Source: Cytophagia bacterium
GTDB taxonomy: Bacteria > Bacteroidota > Bacteroidia > Cytophagales > Spirosomataceae
Length of the DNA stretch: 35,404 nt
Reading direction: 5' to 3'
Assembly: GCA_004293645.1 (NCBI GenBank)
Contig: REAB01000077.1
Coordinates: 1 to 35,404 of the forward strand
In this document: piece by piece, positions 15,494 to 24,458 of the stretch
How positions within the stretch are numbered: position 1 is the first letter of the stretch
Layout of the letters: each line of letters starts with the position of its first letter
Notes under the pieces: model-generated
What the model saw: the letters and a program-made list of their open reading frames with translations, nothing else
What the model was told of the DNA's origin: nothing
Database searches by the model: none
Position numbers and translations under genes: made by a program

Positions 15494-16495
15494 ATGAAGA
15501 AAAACTTTTTTTGCGTGGATGCACACACCTGCGGAAATCCAGTGCGATTGGTCGCTGCTGGTGGGCCGCTGCTGCAAGGTAACAACATGAGCGAAAAACG
15601 GCAGCATTTTTTGCAAGAATACGACTGGATTCGGCAAGGATTGATGTTTGAACCCCGTGGCCACGACATGATGAGCGGCAGTATTTTGTATGCCCCCCAC
15701 GACCCCGCCAACGACGTGGCCGTACTGTTTATCGAAACCAGTGGCTGTTTACCCATGTGCGGACACGGCACCATCGGCACCATTACCATTGCCATCGAAG
15801 AAGGTTTGCTAACGCCAAAAACGCCTGGTTTCGTAAAAATGGAAGCTCCAGCAGGTTTGGTAAATATTGAATATCAGCAAGTTGGCAAAAAAGTAACATC
15901 GGTAAAACTGACCAACGTACCGGCCTATTTGGCTGCCACCGAGCTGCCCGTGCTGTGTCCCGACTTGGGCGAATTGACAATAGATGTGGCCTATGGTGGT
16001 AATTTTTACGCCATTGTAGATGTTCAAAAAAACTTTGCGGGACTCGAACACTACCCCGCCGATAAGCTCATTGCGTGGGCCCGCGAACTGCGCAACCGCA
16101 TCAATCAGCAATACGAATTTGTGCATCCAGAAAACCCAACCATCAACGGTTGCTCGCATATTTTGTGGACGGGGGCCGTTATTGACCCCACTTCTACCGC
16201 CCGCAATGCCGTGTTTTACGGCCAAAAAGCCATAGACCGCTCGCCTTGCGGCACGGGTACATCGGCCCGTATGGCGCAGTGGTATGCCAAAGGAAAACTC
16301 AAAGCAGGCGACAAATTTGTGCATGAAAGCATCATTGGGTCTAAATTTGTTGGCACAATAGAAGAAGAACTCACCGTGGCGGGGCAGCCAGCTATTAGGC
16401 CAGGCATTGAGGGTTGGGCCAAGGTTTATGGCTACAATACCATTTCTATTGACCCCGACGACGACCCCTACGCTTACGGTTTTCAGGTTATTTAA
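15494..16495 (+). CDS. 4-hydroxyproline epimerase (proline racemase family)
   Basis: A 333-residue cytoplasmic enzyme of the proline racemase superfamily. Both catalytic cysteines are present: Cys89 in PMCGHGTIG and Cys252 in DRSPCGTGTSAR. Two cysteines indicate racemase or epimerase activity, unlike the Cys/Thr pair of trans-3-hydroxyproline dehydratases. The N terminus FFCVDAHTCGNPVRLVAAGGP is typical of the 4-hydroxyproline 2-epimerase group. It would convert trans-4-hydroxy-L-proline to cis-4-hydroxy-D-proline, the substrate of the oxidase encoded next. Located 78 bases after the deaminase gene and 115 before the oxidase gene, all on one strand. Confidence 0.9.
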   Translation: MKKNFFCVDAHTCGNPVRLVAAGGPLLQGNNMSEKRQHFLQEYDWIRQGLMFEPRGHDMMSGSILYAPHDPANDVAVLFIETSGCLPMCGHGTIGTITIAIEEGLLTPKTPGFVKMEAPAGLVNIEYQQVGKKVTSVKLTNVPAYLAATELPVLCPDLGELTIDVAYGGNFYAIVDVQKNFAGLEHYPADKLIAWARELRNRINQQYEFVHPENPTINGCSHILWTGAVIDPTSTARNAVFYGQKAIDRSPCGTGTSARMAQWYAKGKLKAGDKFVHESIIGSKFVGTIEEELTVAGQPAIRPGIEGWAKVYGYNTISIDPDDDPYAYGFQVI

Positions 16496-16610
16496 GTAGT
16501 CATTGGTCAATAGTCGTTGGTCATTGGTGTTTTAAGTTACTGATAATTAGATGTTTGTCAAAATACAAGATGGCGATTATTTATAGCCATTCACTTAATC
16601 TTTTTTTCAA

Positions 16611-17852
16611 ATGGAAGTTTCTATTGTAGGAGGTGGAATTATTGGGTTGTGTACGGCCTATTATTTGCAAAAAGACGGGCATCAAGTTACCGTTATTGAA
16701 CGCGGCAACCTTACCGACGGCTGTTCGTTTGGCAACTTAGGCTACGTCTCGCCCAGCCATTTTTTGCCGCTCGCTACGCCTGGCATTGTGGCGCAGGGCA
16801 TCAAGTGGATGTTCGATGCGTCGAGTCCGTTTTATATCAAACCGCGCTTAAATTTGGATTTAATGCGCTGGGGGTTAGCATTTTACAACAGTGCCAACCA
16901 AAAAACGTTAGATGCCAACGCACCCCACATGAACCACCTCATTCAGTTGAGCAGGCAGTTGATTGTGGATTTAAAACGCGAAATTGGCGATAACTTTGAC
17001 CTGACCGAAAACGGCTGTTGGATGCTTTACAAAAACCAAAAAACAGGCGACCACGAGAAGCATTTGGCCGACATCGCCACCTCCTTTGGCCTTCAAACGG
17101 TGGTGTGCAACGCGCAACAAGTACAAGAGCGCGAAAAAGAAGTAGAAGTAAACGTAGCGGGCGGGGTTTTGTACGTGGACGATTGTTATATTGAACCTGC
17201 CAAATTGATGCACGCTTTGCACAACACCTTGAAAATCAAGGGTGTAGTCTTTAAATTAAACACCACTGTTACGGGTTTTGAGGTGCAGGGCAATAAAGTA
17301 AAGGCCGTATTAACCCCCAATGAAAGCATCAAAACCGACGAAATAGTCATAGCAAACGGTTCTTGGCTACCCGAAACCGCCCGATTATTGGGCCAAAAAA
17401 TATTGTTGGAAGCAGGGAAAGGCTACAGTTTTAGTTATCAAGATTTGAGCAATAATTTGACTTTGCCTTCTATTTTGGTGGACGACCGCGTGGCCACTAC
17501 GCCCTACAACCGAATGTTGCGCATTGGCGGTACCATGGAAATCAGTGGCCACAGTACCCAAAAACTCCCCAAACGCATCAGAGCCATTTACGATGCGTTT
17601 CAGCGGTACTATCCAGGCATTGAAATTGCCCCGCCCGACCCCGCCACCACTTGGTACGGCTACCGACCCGTAACCCCCGACGGTGTGCCTTACATTGGCG
17701 GCCACGATGCTTTTGAAAACGTGTACATTGCAGGCGGCCACGCCATGCTCGGTGTAACTGCCGCCACTGGAACAGGCCAACTCATGGCCCAATTGATAGG
17801 CAAAACTCAAACCAGCATTGACATTCAAGCCTTTAACCCCAATCGCTTTTGA
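16611..17852 (+). CDS. FAD-dependent D-amino-acid oxidase/dehydrogenase, probable cis-4-hydroxy-D-proline oxidase
   Basis: A 413-residue DadA-like flavoprotein. The N terminus carries the dinucleotide-binding GGGIIG (7-12) and the acidic end of the second strand VTVIERG; FGNLGYVSPSH follows as in D-amino-acid dehydrogenases. Near the C terminus, WYGYRPVTPDGVPYIGG and VYIAGGHAMLGVTAATGTG form the second FAD-binding part. Next to the epimerase and the deaminase it is best assigned to oxidising cis-4-hydroxy-D-proline to 1-pyrroline-4-hydroxy-2-carboxylate. D-alanine or D-proline remain possible substrates. The preceding gap (16496-16610) includes a degenerate TCATTGGTCAATAGTCGTTGG repeat. Confidence 0.87.
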   Translation: MEVSIVGGGIIGLCTAYYLQKDGHQVTVIERGNLTDGCSFGNLGYVSPSHFLPLATPGIVAQGIKWMFDASSPFYIKPRLNLDLMRWGLAFYNSANQKTLDANAPHMNHLIQLSRQLIVDLKREIGDNFDLTENGCWMLYKNQKTGDHEKHLADIATSFGLQTVVCNAQQVQEREKEVEVNVAGGVLYVDDCYIEPAKLMHALHNTLKIKGVVFKLNTTVTGFEVQGNKVKAVLTPNESIKTDEIVIANGSWLPETARLLGQKILLEAGKGYSFSYQDLSNNLTLPSILVDDRVATTPYNRMLRIGGTMEISGHSTQKLPKRIRAIYDAFQRYYPGIEIAPPDPATTWYGYRPVTPDGVPYIGGHDAFENVYIAGGHAMLGVTAATGTGQLMAQLIGKTQTSIDIQAFNPNRF

Positions 17853-17903
17853 GTCAAATAGCAGATAACAGATAACAAGTAGCTGCCGCATTAAATCTTT
17901 TAA

Positions 17904-17969
17904 CCTCAGCCTTTAGGCTGGGGGCAACACAAGCAAAGCTCGCGCTCGCTCGTCCCGACTTGCAGTCGG
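17904..17969. repeat. Two hairpin elements between convergent genes
   Basis: CCTCAGCC(TTTA)GGCTGGGG (17904-17923) forms an 8-bp stem with one G-T pair, and CCGACT(TGC)AGTCGG (17955-17969) a 6-bp stem. The first is the inverse of the element repeated at 15404-15459. They lie between the flavoprotein (+) and the phosphodiesterase (-) and could also end transcription. Confidence 0.55.
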
Positions 17970-17985
17970 CGGGGCAAATGGTGCA

Positions 17986-17998
17986 GCGTTTTTAACGC
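17986..17998. terminator. Small hairpin at the 3' end of the phosphodiesterase gene
   Basis: GCGTT TTT AACGC overlaps the last codons and the TAA stop of the minus-strand gene. The stem is only five base pairs, so its terminator role is weakly supported. Confidence 0.3.
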
Positions 17999-18498
17999 GC
18001 TACAAACCCGCGCTTACCCAAGTCTATCAGTTCCATATCTTGTATTTTGCCGTTGTCAATGGCGAAGCGCAAAGCCGTTCGGACTTTGTGAAAGCCTTCT
18101 TTTCCTGCCGCACCTGGGTTGATGTAGAGCATATTTTGGAGGGCGGGGTCGCGTAGAATACGTAAAATGTGCGAATGCCCACAGATAAAAATATCGGGTG
18201 TTTGAGCTTGGAGTTCAGGCCGCACTTGAGGGTTGTAGCGCGGCGGCGCGCCGCCAATGTGCGTCATCCATATCTTAAGCCCTTCTATTTCAAAGCGTTG
18301 GTGGTCGGGCAGATCTATTTGGCGACTGTCAATATTGCCCCGCACTGCCCGCAGCGGTTTGAAGGCTTCGAGTTGCGTTACGATGCTGCGCGTGCCAACA
18401 TCGCCCGCGTGCCAGATTTCATCACAATCTTTAAAATGGGCAAATAGCCGCTCGTCTAAGTAGCTGTGGGTGTCAGAAAGTAAGCCAATGCGGCGCAT
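17992..18498 (-). CDS. YfcE/MJ0936-type metallophosphoesterase
   Basis: A 168-residue calcineurin-like phosphoesterase starting at the ATG at 18498 (MRRIGLLSDTH). An upstream in-frame ATG at 18552 overlaps the end of trpS and adds residues with no family match. Metal-binding motifs occur in order: SDTH (8-11), HAGDVG with Asp33, RGN with Asn55, MTHIGG and CGHSH. The family hydrolyses phosphodiesters in vitro; the natural substrate is unknown. It lies 53 bases downstream of trpS and is probably co-transcribed with it. Confidence 0.88.
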   Translation of the reverse strand: MRRIGLLSDTHSYLDERLFAHFKDCDEIWHAGDVGTRSIVTQLEAFKPLRAVRGNIDSRQIDLPDHQRFEIEGLKIWMTHIGGAPPRYNPQVRPELQAQTPDIFICGHSHILRILRDPALQNMLYINPGAAGKEGFHKVRTALRFAIDNGKIQDMELIDLGKRGFVAR

Positions 18499-18551
18499 TT
18501 TTGATTGAAAAATAAATGGGTATTGTAGCGCAATGCAAAAGGCCAAACTCA

Positions 18552-19529
18552 CTACGCAAATCCTAATTTCTGACGTACGTCAGCTATTTTTTTGCTTGCT
18601 ACATCGCGGGCTTGTGCTTCGCCTTCTTGCAGTATTTGTTCGAGTGCGGCGGAGTTTTGGTGGTAATAATAATCGAATTTTTCGCGCTCTGGGGCAAATC
18701 TGCTCACCAACGTTTCAAAAAGTGCTTGCTTGGCGTGGCCATAACCATAACCGCCGTTGAGGTAGTTTTGGCGCATCTCGGCTACTTCGTTTTCGTTCGC
18801 CACCAACGAAAACAATTTGAAAGTGATGTCGGTTTCGGGGTCTTTGGGGGCTTCGAGTGGCGTAGAGTCTGAGATGATTTTTTTAGTAACTTTTTGCAAT
18901 TCTTTTTCGGGCAAAAACACGTCAAGATAATTACCGTAAGATTTACTCATTTTGCGTCCGTCAATGCCTGGAATCACCATGATACGTTCGTCAATGCGCG
19001 ACTGCGGCACCACAAAAGTATCGCCAAAAGTGCGGTTGAAGCCTTCGGCCATGTCGCGGGTCATTTCTAAGTGCTGCTTTTGGTCTTTTCCTACTGGCAC
19101 AAAGTCGGCATCGTAAAGCAAAATATCGGCAGCCATCAATACTGGATACACAAAAAGCCCCGCGTTTACGTCGGCGAGTTGGTCAGATTTATCTTTGAAC
19201 GAGTGGGCATTGGCCAGCATGGGGTAAGGCGTGAGGCACGACAAATACCAAGTAAGCTCGGTATGAAAAGCCGCCACCCGCGACTGCCGATAAAAAACCA
19301 CTTTGCTGGGGTCGAGTCCGCAAGCCAGCCAAGCCGCTGCCACGGCGCGGGTGTTGTCTTGTAGTGTTGCCGCATTTTTGATACTTGTGAGCGAGTGCAA
19401 GTCGGCAATGAACAAAAAAGATTGATTGTTGGCTTGCTCTGAAAGCTGAATAGCGGGCAAAATAGCCCCCAAAATATTGCCGAGATGCGGTTTTCCGCTA
19501 CTTTGAATGCCAGTGAGAATTCGGGACAT
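18552..19529 (-). CDS. trpS: Tryptophanyl-tRNA synthetase
   Basis: A 325-residue class I aminoacyl-tRNA synthetase of normal bacterial length. The HIGH-equivalent is PHLGN (14-18) within GIQSSGKPHLGN, and KMSKS is at 193-197 (GRKMSKSYGN). GKDQKQHLEMTRDMAEGFN in the middle is typical of TrpRS. It joins tryptophan to tRNA-Trp in the cytoplasm. Divergent from the DUF2461 gene across 76 bases; the phosphodiesterase gene follows. Confidence 0.97.
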   Translation of the reverse strand: MSRILTGIQSSGKPHLGNILGAILPAIQLSEQANNQSFLFIADLHSLTSIKNAATLQDNTRAVAAAWLACGLDPSKVVFYRQSRVAAFHTELTWYLSCLTPYPMLANAHSFKDKSDQLADVNAGLFVYPVLMAADILLYDADFVPVGKDQKQHLEMTRDMAEGFNRTFGDTFVVPQSRIDERIMVIPGIDGRKMSKSYGNYLDVFLPEKELQKVTKKIISDSTPLEAPKDPETDITFKLFSLVANENEVAEMRQNYLNGGYGYGHAKQALFETLVSRFAPEREKFDYYYHQNSAALEQILQEGEAQARDVASKKIADVRQKLGFA

Positions 19530-19605
19530 AAAGTTTGAATGAATCTATGAGTGAATATGGTTGGCAAAATTGCTATTTTTACCCCACAAAACCGAACTTA
19601 TATTT

Positions 19606-20289
19606 ATGCTCACGCCGCTTACCCTTGATTTTTTGCGTTTACTCAAAGACAACAACAACCGCGACTGGTTTGCGGCCAATCGCCCGCAGTACGAAACGGC
19701 TAAAAAAGAGTTTGAACAACTGGTCGGAAACCTTCTTAAAGACGTAGGCGCGTACGAAAACTTGCCCAATACCACGGCCAAAGATTGTATTTTTAGAATC
19801 AACCGCGACATTCGTTTCTCAAAAAATAAATCGCCTTACAAATCGCATTTTAGCGCAGCCGTTGGCCCAGGCGGTCGGCATTCGGGGCGAATTGACTACT
19901 ATTTACACATTCAACCCGATAACGAGTCGTTTTTGGGGGCAGGAATGTGGGCTACCGAACCCAAGCAGTTGGCCAAGTTTCGGCAAGAAATTGATTTCAA
20001 TGCGCAAGCCTTAAAAAGCATCATCGAAGCACCCGCGTTTAGGGCGTATTTCCCCGAAATTTGGGGCGAAACCACCAAAAATGCCCCCAAAGGCTACGCC
20101 AACGACCACCCCGACGTGGAGCTTTTGAAACGAAAACAGTTGTTTTTTATGCACAAATACACCGACGAAGAAGTAATGAAGCCCCATTTTGCGACTGAGG
20201 TAGCCCGTGGCGGGTTGATCATTAAACCTTTCTGTGATTTTTTGAATTACCTCTTTTTTGAAGAAAATGAAGAACCCGTTGATTTATAA
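19606..20289 (+). CDS. DUF2461 (TIGR02453) family protein
   Basis: A 227-residue cytoplasmic protein from the ATG at 19606 (MLTPLTLDFLRLLKDNNNRDWF); the longer reading from 19561 is unlikely because it adds an unmatched leader. Family signatures are FLRLLKDNNNRDWFAANRPQYE at the start, CIFRINRDIRFSKNKSPYKSHF near 65-85 (each given only by its key part), and HIQPDNESFLGAGMW. The biochemical function of the family is unknown. The DUF5777 gene follows after 24 bases, so the two may form an operon. Confidence 0.85.
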   Translation: MLTPLTLDFLRLLKDNNNRDWFAANRPQYETAKKEFEQLVGNLLKDVGAYENLPNTTAKDCIFRINRDIRFSKNKSPYKSHFSAAVGPGGRHSGRIDYYLHIQPDNESFLGAGMWATEPKQLAKFRQEIDFNAQALKSIIEAPAFRAYFPEIWGETTKNAPKGYANDHPDVELLKRKQLFFMHKYTDEEVMKPHFATEVARGGLIIKPFCDFLNYLFFEENEEPVDL

Positions 20290-20313
20290 AACAACCCAAA
20301 AACGCTTAATCCT

Positions 20314-21237
20314 ATGAAATTGAACCTGTTTTATGCACTCTGTTTGGTGGGTTGCACCAGCTTGGCGGCCATGAGCCAAGAGCCAGACGACCTGCTCAAA
20401 ATATTGGACGAAACCCAAAAACCTGCCACCAATTATACCCAGGCTACTTTTAAATCCACGCGCATTATCAACGGACATTCGGTAGAAACGGTGGCCAAAA
20501 AGCACTTAGATTTCCGAATTTCGCACCGATTTGGCGCGCTCAATTCGGGTGCTTACAACCTATTTGGGCTGGATTTGGCCTATATGCGCATGGGTTTTGA
20601 ATATGGCCTCACCGACCGCCTCATGGTTGGACTGGGCCGCAGCGGATTTGAAAAAACGTTCGATTATTTTGCCAAATACAAGCTATTGAGGCAGTCGGAA
20701 GGAGCAAAAAACGTGCCTGTTAGCGTTACGCTGTTGGCTACGGGAGCCACTACCACCATGCGCAGCACGGCTTTCAATACTTTTTTCAATAACCTCGAAC
20801 GCCAAACTTACTGTTTTCAAGTGTTGGTGGCGCGGAAGTTGAGCGAACGCTTTTCGGCCCAACTTTCGCCCACGCTGCTGCACCGCAACAAAACGGAGAG
20901 CGTGCTGGAAGACAACAGCTTGGCAAGCCTCGGCTTGGGCGGTCGCGTCAAATTAACGCGGCGCACTACGTTCAACATAGATTATTTTTTAACGCCCCAA
21001 AAATGGGGTAGCAATGCCGTCCGCGACCCGCGCTACACCAACTGCCTCTCCATGGGTTTCGATATTGAAACGGGCGGCCACGTGTTTCAGTTGCATTTTA
21101 GCAACTCGCAAGGTATGATTGAAAAACAATTTATTGGTACCACCCAAGGTAGTTGGAGTAAAGGCGACATCTTTTACGGTTTCAATATTTCGCGTACGTT
21201 TAGTTTCGACAAAAACGCCAAAAAACTCTATAAATAG
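20314..21237 (+). CDS. DUF5777 family beta-barrel protein
   Basis: A 307-residue exported protein with a signal peptide (LNLFYALCLVGCTSLAAMSQ, residues 3-22). The mature part has DLLKILDETQKP, then alternating beta segments (HLDFRISHRFGALN, GFEYGLTDRLMVGLGRSG, FSAQLSPTLLHRN, HVFQLHFSNSQGM), as in DUF5777 outer-membrane proteins. These are often found with YceI-like or cytochrome genes in Bacteroidota; here the neighbour is DUF2461. Role unknown. The gene ends 112 bases before the AT-rich PHP-ATPase island. Confidence 0.78.
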   Translation: MKLNLFYALCLVGCTSLAAMSQEPDDLLKILDETQKPATNYTQATFKSTRIINGHSVETVAKKHLDFRISHRFGALNSGAYNLFGLDLAYMRMGFEYGLTDRLMVGLGRSGFEKTFDYFAKYKLLRQSEGAKNVPVSVTLLATGATTTMRSTAFNTFFNNLERQTYCFQVLVARKLSERFSAQLSPTLLHRNKTESVLEDNSLASLGLGGRVKLTRRTTFNIDYFLTPQKWGSNAVRDPRYTNCLSMGFDIETGGHVFQLHFSNSQGMIEKQFIGTTQGSWSKGDIFYGFNISRTFSFDKNAKKLYK

Positions 21238-21349
21238 GTCAGCGGTCTATAGTCATGGGAGTATGTCATCTATATACACGTTGGGTGCTATGCCAAGAAC
21301 GCAACTCCAAAACTACTTGGACAAAGTAAAACTATAAAAACAACAAAAT

Positions 21350-24115
21350 ATGAAAGGTTCGGAATGGAGTAAGTGGGATTTACATATTCATACACCAATG
21401 TCCATCTATCAAAAATATGGAGCTAATGACACACCGACATGGGATAAATACATTTTAGAACTTGAAAACTTATCATCAGAATTTAAAGTTTTGGGTATCA
21501 ATGATTACTTATTTTTAGAGGGGTATAAAAAATTAAAATCAGAGCAAGACCAAAGTGGTAAACTCAAAAATTTAACCTTACTTCCAGTAGTTGAATTTAG
21601 AATTGAAAAATTCGCTGGCATTGATTTTGGTCAATTAAAGAGAATTAATCTTCATGTTATTTTTTCAAATGAAGTATCAATAGAAACAATTCAAAGTCAA
21701 TTTTTAAATACACTTGAACAAAGTTATTTCTTAGAAAGTGGTAGCCAGTGGACAAGAGCAATAACACCTGAAAGTGTTGAAGAACTTGGAAAACAAATAA
21801 AAGCAAGTATTCCAGCTACTGAACTTTCTAAATATGGTTCAGATTTAACAGAAGGGTTTAATAATCTAAATGTCAAAGAAGATAAAATCTTTGAATCACT
21901 TAAAAAAGATTGCTTTCAAGGTAAATATCTTATCGCAATTGGAAAAACAGAATGGGGTGATTTAAAATGGACAGACGCTTCAATAGCGACAAAGAAATCA
22001 ATAATTAATCAAGCAAATATAGTATTTACGGCATCCGAGGCAATTATAGATTTTGAAAAAGCCAAAGCTCAATTAAAAACACAAGGGGTAAATGATAATT
22101 TATTGGATTGTAGCGATGCTCACTATTTTTCTAACTCAGTAGATAAAGATAGAATTGGTAACTGTTTGACATGGATAAAATCAGAACCTACTTTTGAAGG
22201 ACTTAAACAAATTTTATACGAACAAGCCCACAGAGTAAAAATTGCAAATAGCAAACCACGAGAACCTCTCAGGAAAATTGATAGTATTAAATTTGACTTC
22301 CCGCAAAACACTTTTATAAAACGAATCAATTCTAACGAGAAACAACTCTTATGCTTAAATAACTTAAAGCAAGAAATATTTTTTAGTAGCTATTTTACTT
22401 GTTTGGTTGGTGGAAGAGGGACTGGAAAAAGTACAATAATTAACTTGTTAGGAGAGAGAATTAATGAAAAAACTGATTTTTTTAGAGAAAATAATTTAAT
22501 AATTGATGATAAAAAATATGACATTGAAAATGACTCAAAGAATCTAATTCAAATTAAAGGAACTAATGAAATTGAATTCGTTAGCCAAGGCAAAATTGAA
22601 AAATTAGCAGAAGGAAATGAACTTACAAACCTAATTTTTAATGAACGAATTAAAGAAACTGAATCTGGTTTTTATCCATTAGACAATGAATTTGAAGCAA
22701 TTATTACATTGATTGACGAAAGTGTAAAACTATTATTTAGTTTAGAAAACAATCGAAGTATTTTGAAGGAGAAGCAAAAAGAAAGTGCTACAACTAAAAA
22801 CGTAATTGATTCAGTAAATGATGAACGATACAAGATAATAACAGCAAGAATAAGTGAAATTAGAAAAGAAATAAATGCGATTGAGAGTAGTAGTACGAGA
22901 TACGAAAAATTAATTAACTCTTTGAAAAATATTCTAATCGAAACTTCAATTAAAAAAACTGATAATGAATTTGAAAATCGAATTGAATCTATAATTGATT
23001 TAATTCAAGGATTAGAAGAATTCAAATTGATTGATACAGAATTAACTGTTAAAATTAAAGAATTTGATTCTATCAAAATAAAAATTGATGAGCTTACAAA
23101 AGAGTTTATAATTGAAAATGATAAATTAAGAGGCTTTTTTCAAGAAAAAGGTACAAGCGAAGAAATTATAAAAGACTCTCAAAAAGCGAATGAAAATCTT
23201 TCAAGAATTAATGTTGAAATTGAAGCAACAACTCTGAAAATTGATAGAATTACAGAGAATTTCAAAGAGAATAATACTCGAATCACAAAAATATCTGAAT
23301 TAAAAACGAATTATCTCGACTTAATAAATAGCAATCTTTTGTTGGTAAACAGTAAACTTCAAATTGATAATGAAAATGTATTAAATATAAACTTTTCATA
23401 TGAATTTAATAAAGAAGAATACCAAAATAGCTTATTTTCAGAATTTTATGACACATTTTCTAAATTCCATATTTCAGGTACTTCATCACAAAATGTTAAA
23501 GACGTTTTATTTCTCATTGACCCAAATGATGAATTATTAAAATTAGACTATAAAACTTTTGTCGGAAAATTAGATACAGAAATAGAATTACATCAAATTA
23601 GAAGAGCAAACAACTATGTAAAAATAGTTTTAGATATTTTTGATTCTCAAATTAATTTCGTCATTTATAAACTACTGATTAATAAGCATTTTAATAATGT
23701 GTCAAAATATGCTCTAATAAAAGGCTTTTATGGGAATAAAGAACTACAAAATTGTTCGTTTGGTCAAAGATGTACAGCCGTTATTGTAACGCTTTTAATG
23801 ACTGGGGTAAAGCCATTAGTAATTGACGAACCAGAAGCACATTTGGATAATAGACTTATTGCGGACTATTTAGTACATTTAATTAAAACTAAAAAAATTG
23901 ATAGACAAATAATTTTTGCAACTCATAATTCAAATTTCGTTATAAATGGAGATTCTGAATTGATTCATATTCTAGAAATACCCAATTTAAGTATTTACAC
24001 TAACTTAACCTCAACAACCATAGAAAATACTGCAAATCGCGACAAATTATTAAAACTTGAAGGTGGCAGAGAAGCTTTTAAAGCACGAGAAAAAAAGTAT
24101 GACATTCATCGTTAG
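21350..24115 (+). CDS. PHP-domain/SMC-like ATPase (TrlF-like), putative defence protein
   Basis: A 921-residue protein. Residues 8-260 look like a PHP phosphoesterase domain: DLHIHT (10-15), GINDYLFLEGY, LPVVEFRI and DCSDAHYF with Asp256/His258. An ATPase follows: Walker A GGRGTGKST (354-362), a long coiled coil rich in Glu, Lys and Ile (about 450-655), an ABC-like signature FGQRCTA (804-810), Walker B VIDEPEAHLD (824-833) and a switch histidine in ATHNSN (His859). The metal-dependent nuclease plus SMC/OLD-like ATPase layout matches proteins named TrlF-like, and many similar proteins act in phage or plasmid defence. Base composition is markedly AT-rich against both neighbours, pointing to transfer. 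It stands alone with no partner gene. The defence role is inference. Confidence 0.8.
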   Translation: MKGSEWSKWDLHIHTPMSIYQKYGANDTPTWDKYILELENLSSEFKVLGINDYLFLEGYKKLKSEQDQSGKLKNLTLLPVVEFRIEKFAGIDFGQLKRINLHVIFSNEVSIETIQSQFLNTLEQSYFLESGSQWTRAITPESVEELGKQIKASIPATELSKYGSDLTEGFNNLNVKEDKIFESLKKDCFQGKYLIAIGKTEWGDLKWTDASIATKKSIINQANIVFTASEAIIDFEKAKAQLKTQGVNDNLLDCSDAHYFSNSVDKDRIGNCLTWIKSEPTFEGLKQILYEQAHRVKIANSKPREPLRKIDSIKFDFPQNTFIKRINSNEKQLLCLNNLKQEIFFSSYFTCLVGGRGTGKSTIINLLGERINEKTDFFRENNLIIDDKKYDIENDSKNLIQIKGTNEIEFVSQGKIEKLAEGNELTNLIFNERIKETESGFYPLDNEFEAIITLIDESVKLLFSLENNRSILKEKQKESATTKNVIDSVNDERYKIITARISEIRKEINAIESSSTRYEKLINSLKNILIETSIKKTDNEFENRIESIIDLIQGLEEFKLIDTELTVKIKEFDSIKIKIDELTKEFIIENDKLRGFFQEKGTSEEIIKDSQKANENLSRINVEIEATTLKIDRITENFKENNTRITKISELKTNYLDLINSNLLLVNSKLQIDNENVLNINFSYEFNKEEYQNSLFSEFYDTFSKFHISGTSSQNVKDVLFLIDPNDELLKLDYKTFVGKLDTEIELHQIRRANNYVKIVLDIFDSQINFVIYKLLINKHFNNVSKYALIKGFYGNKELQNCSFGQRCTAVIVTLLMTGVKPLVIDEPEAHLDNRLIADYLVHLIKTKKIDRQIIFATHNSNFVINGDSELIHILEIPNLSIYTNLTSTTIENTANRDKLLKLEGGREAFKAREKKYDIHR

Positions 24116-24138
24116 ACAAAAAGTACAGCATCCAACAT

Positions 24139-24244
24139 GGGTTTGTGGCAAGTGGGGGCTGACTGAAGTGACTGAACAATAGTAATTTATATCAGCGGAC
24201 GTTCGGGCAGACGAGTTTCAAAAACCCCACCTGACCACAAGCCC
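24139..24244. repeat. Large imperfect inverted repeat after the PHP-ATPase gene
   Basis: GGGTTTGTGGCAAGTGGGG (from 24139) pairs, with a few mismatches, with CCCCACCTGACCACAAGCCC (24225-24244), around 66 bases. ATCCAAC occurs 14 bases after the stop codon. The gap 24116-24458 holds no gene otherwise; it could be the terminator or the edge of the transferred segment. Confidence 0.45.
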
Positions 24245-24458
24245 TATTCGTTCTCGAAAAGTGCTGATACATTTTTCAAATTAAATTTAGTTACTACAAA
24301 AATGACTACACACTATTAACAGAAGTCATATTTCTAAAGCTCAAAAGACTGATAATAAAAGGTATCAACAACTTTTTAATAACTACCAAGATGTGAAATG
24401 GCCTACGTTTACTACTGCCCAAACGAGCGCCCCCGCACTGACCATTAACCATTGACTT

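Noticed and set aside
24306..24458. Possible coding remnant between the PHP-ATPase and DUF3445 genes
   Set aside because: Open frames there are short, run antisense into the DUF3445 gene and show no domain.
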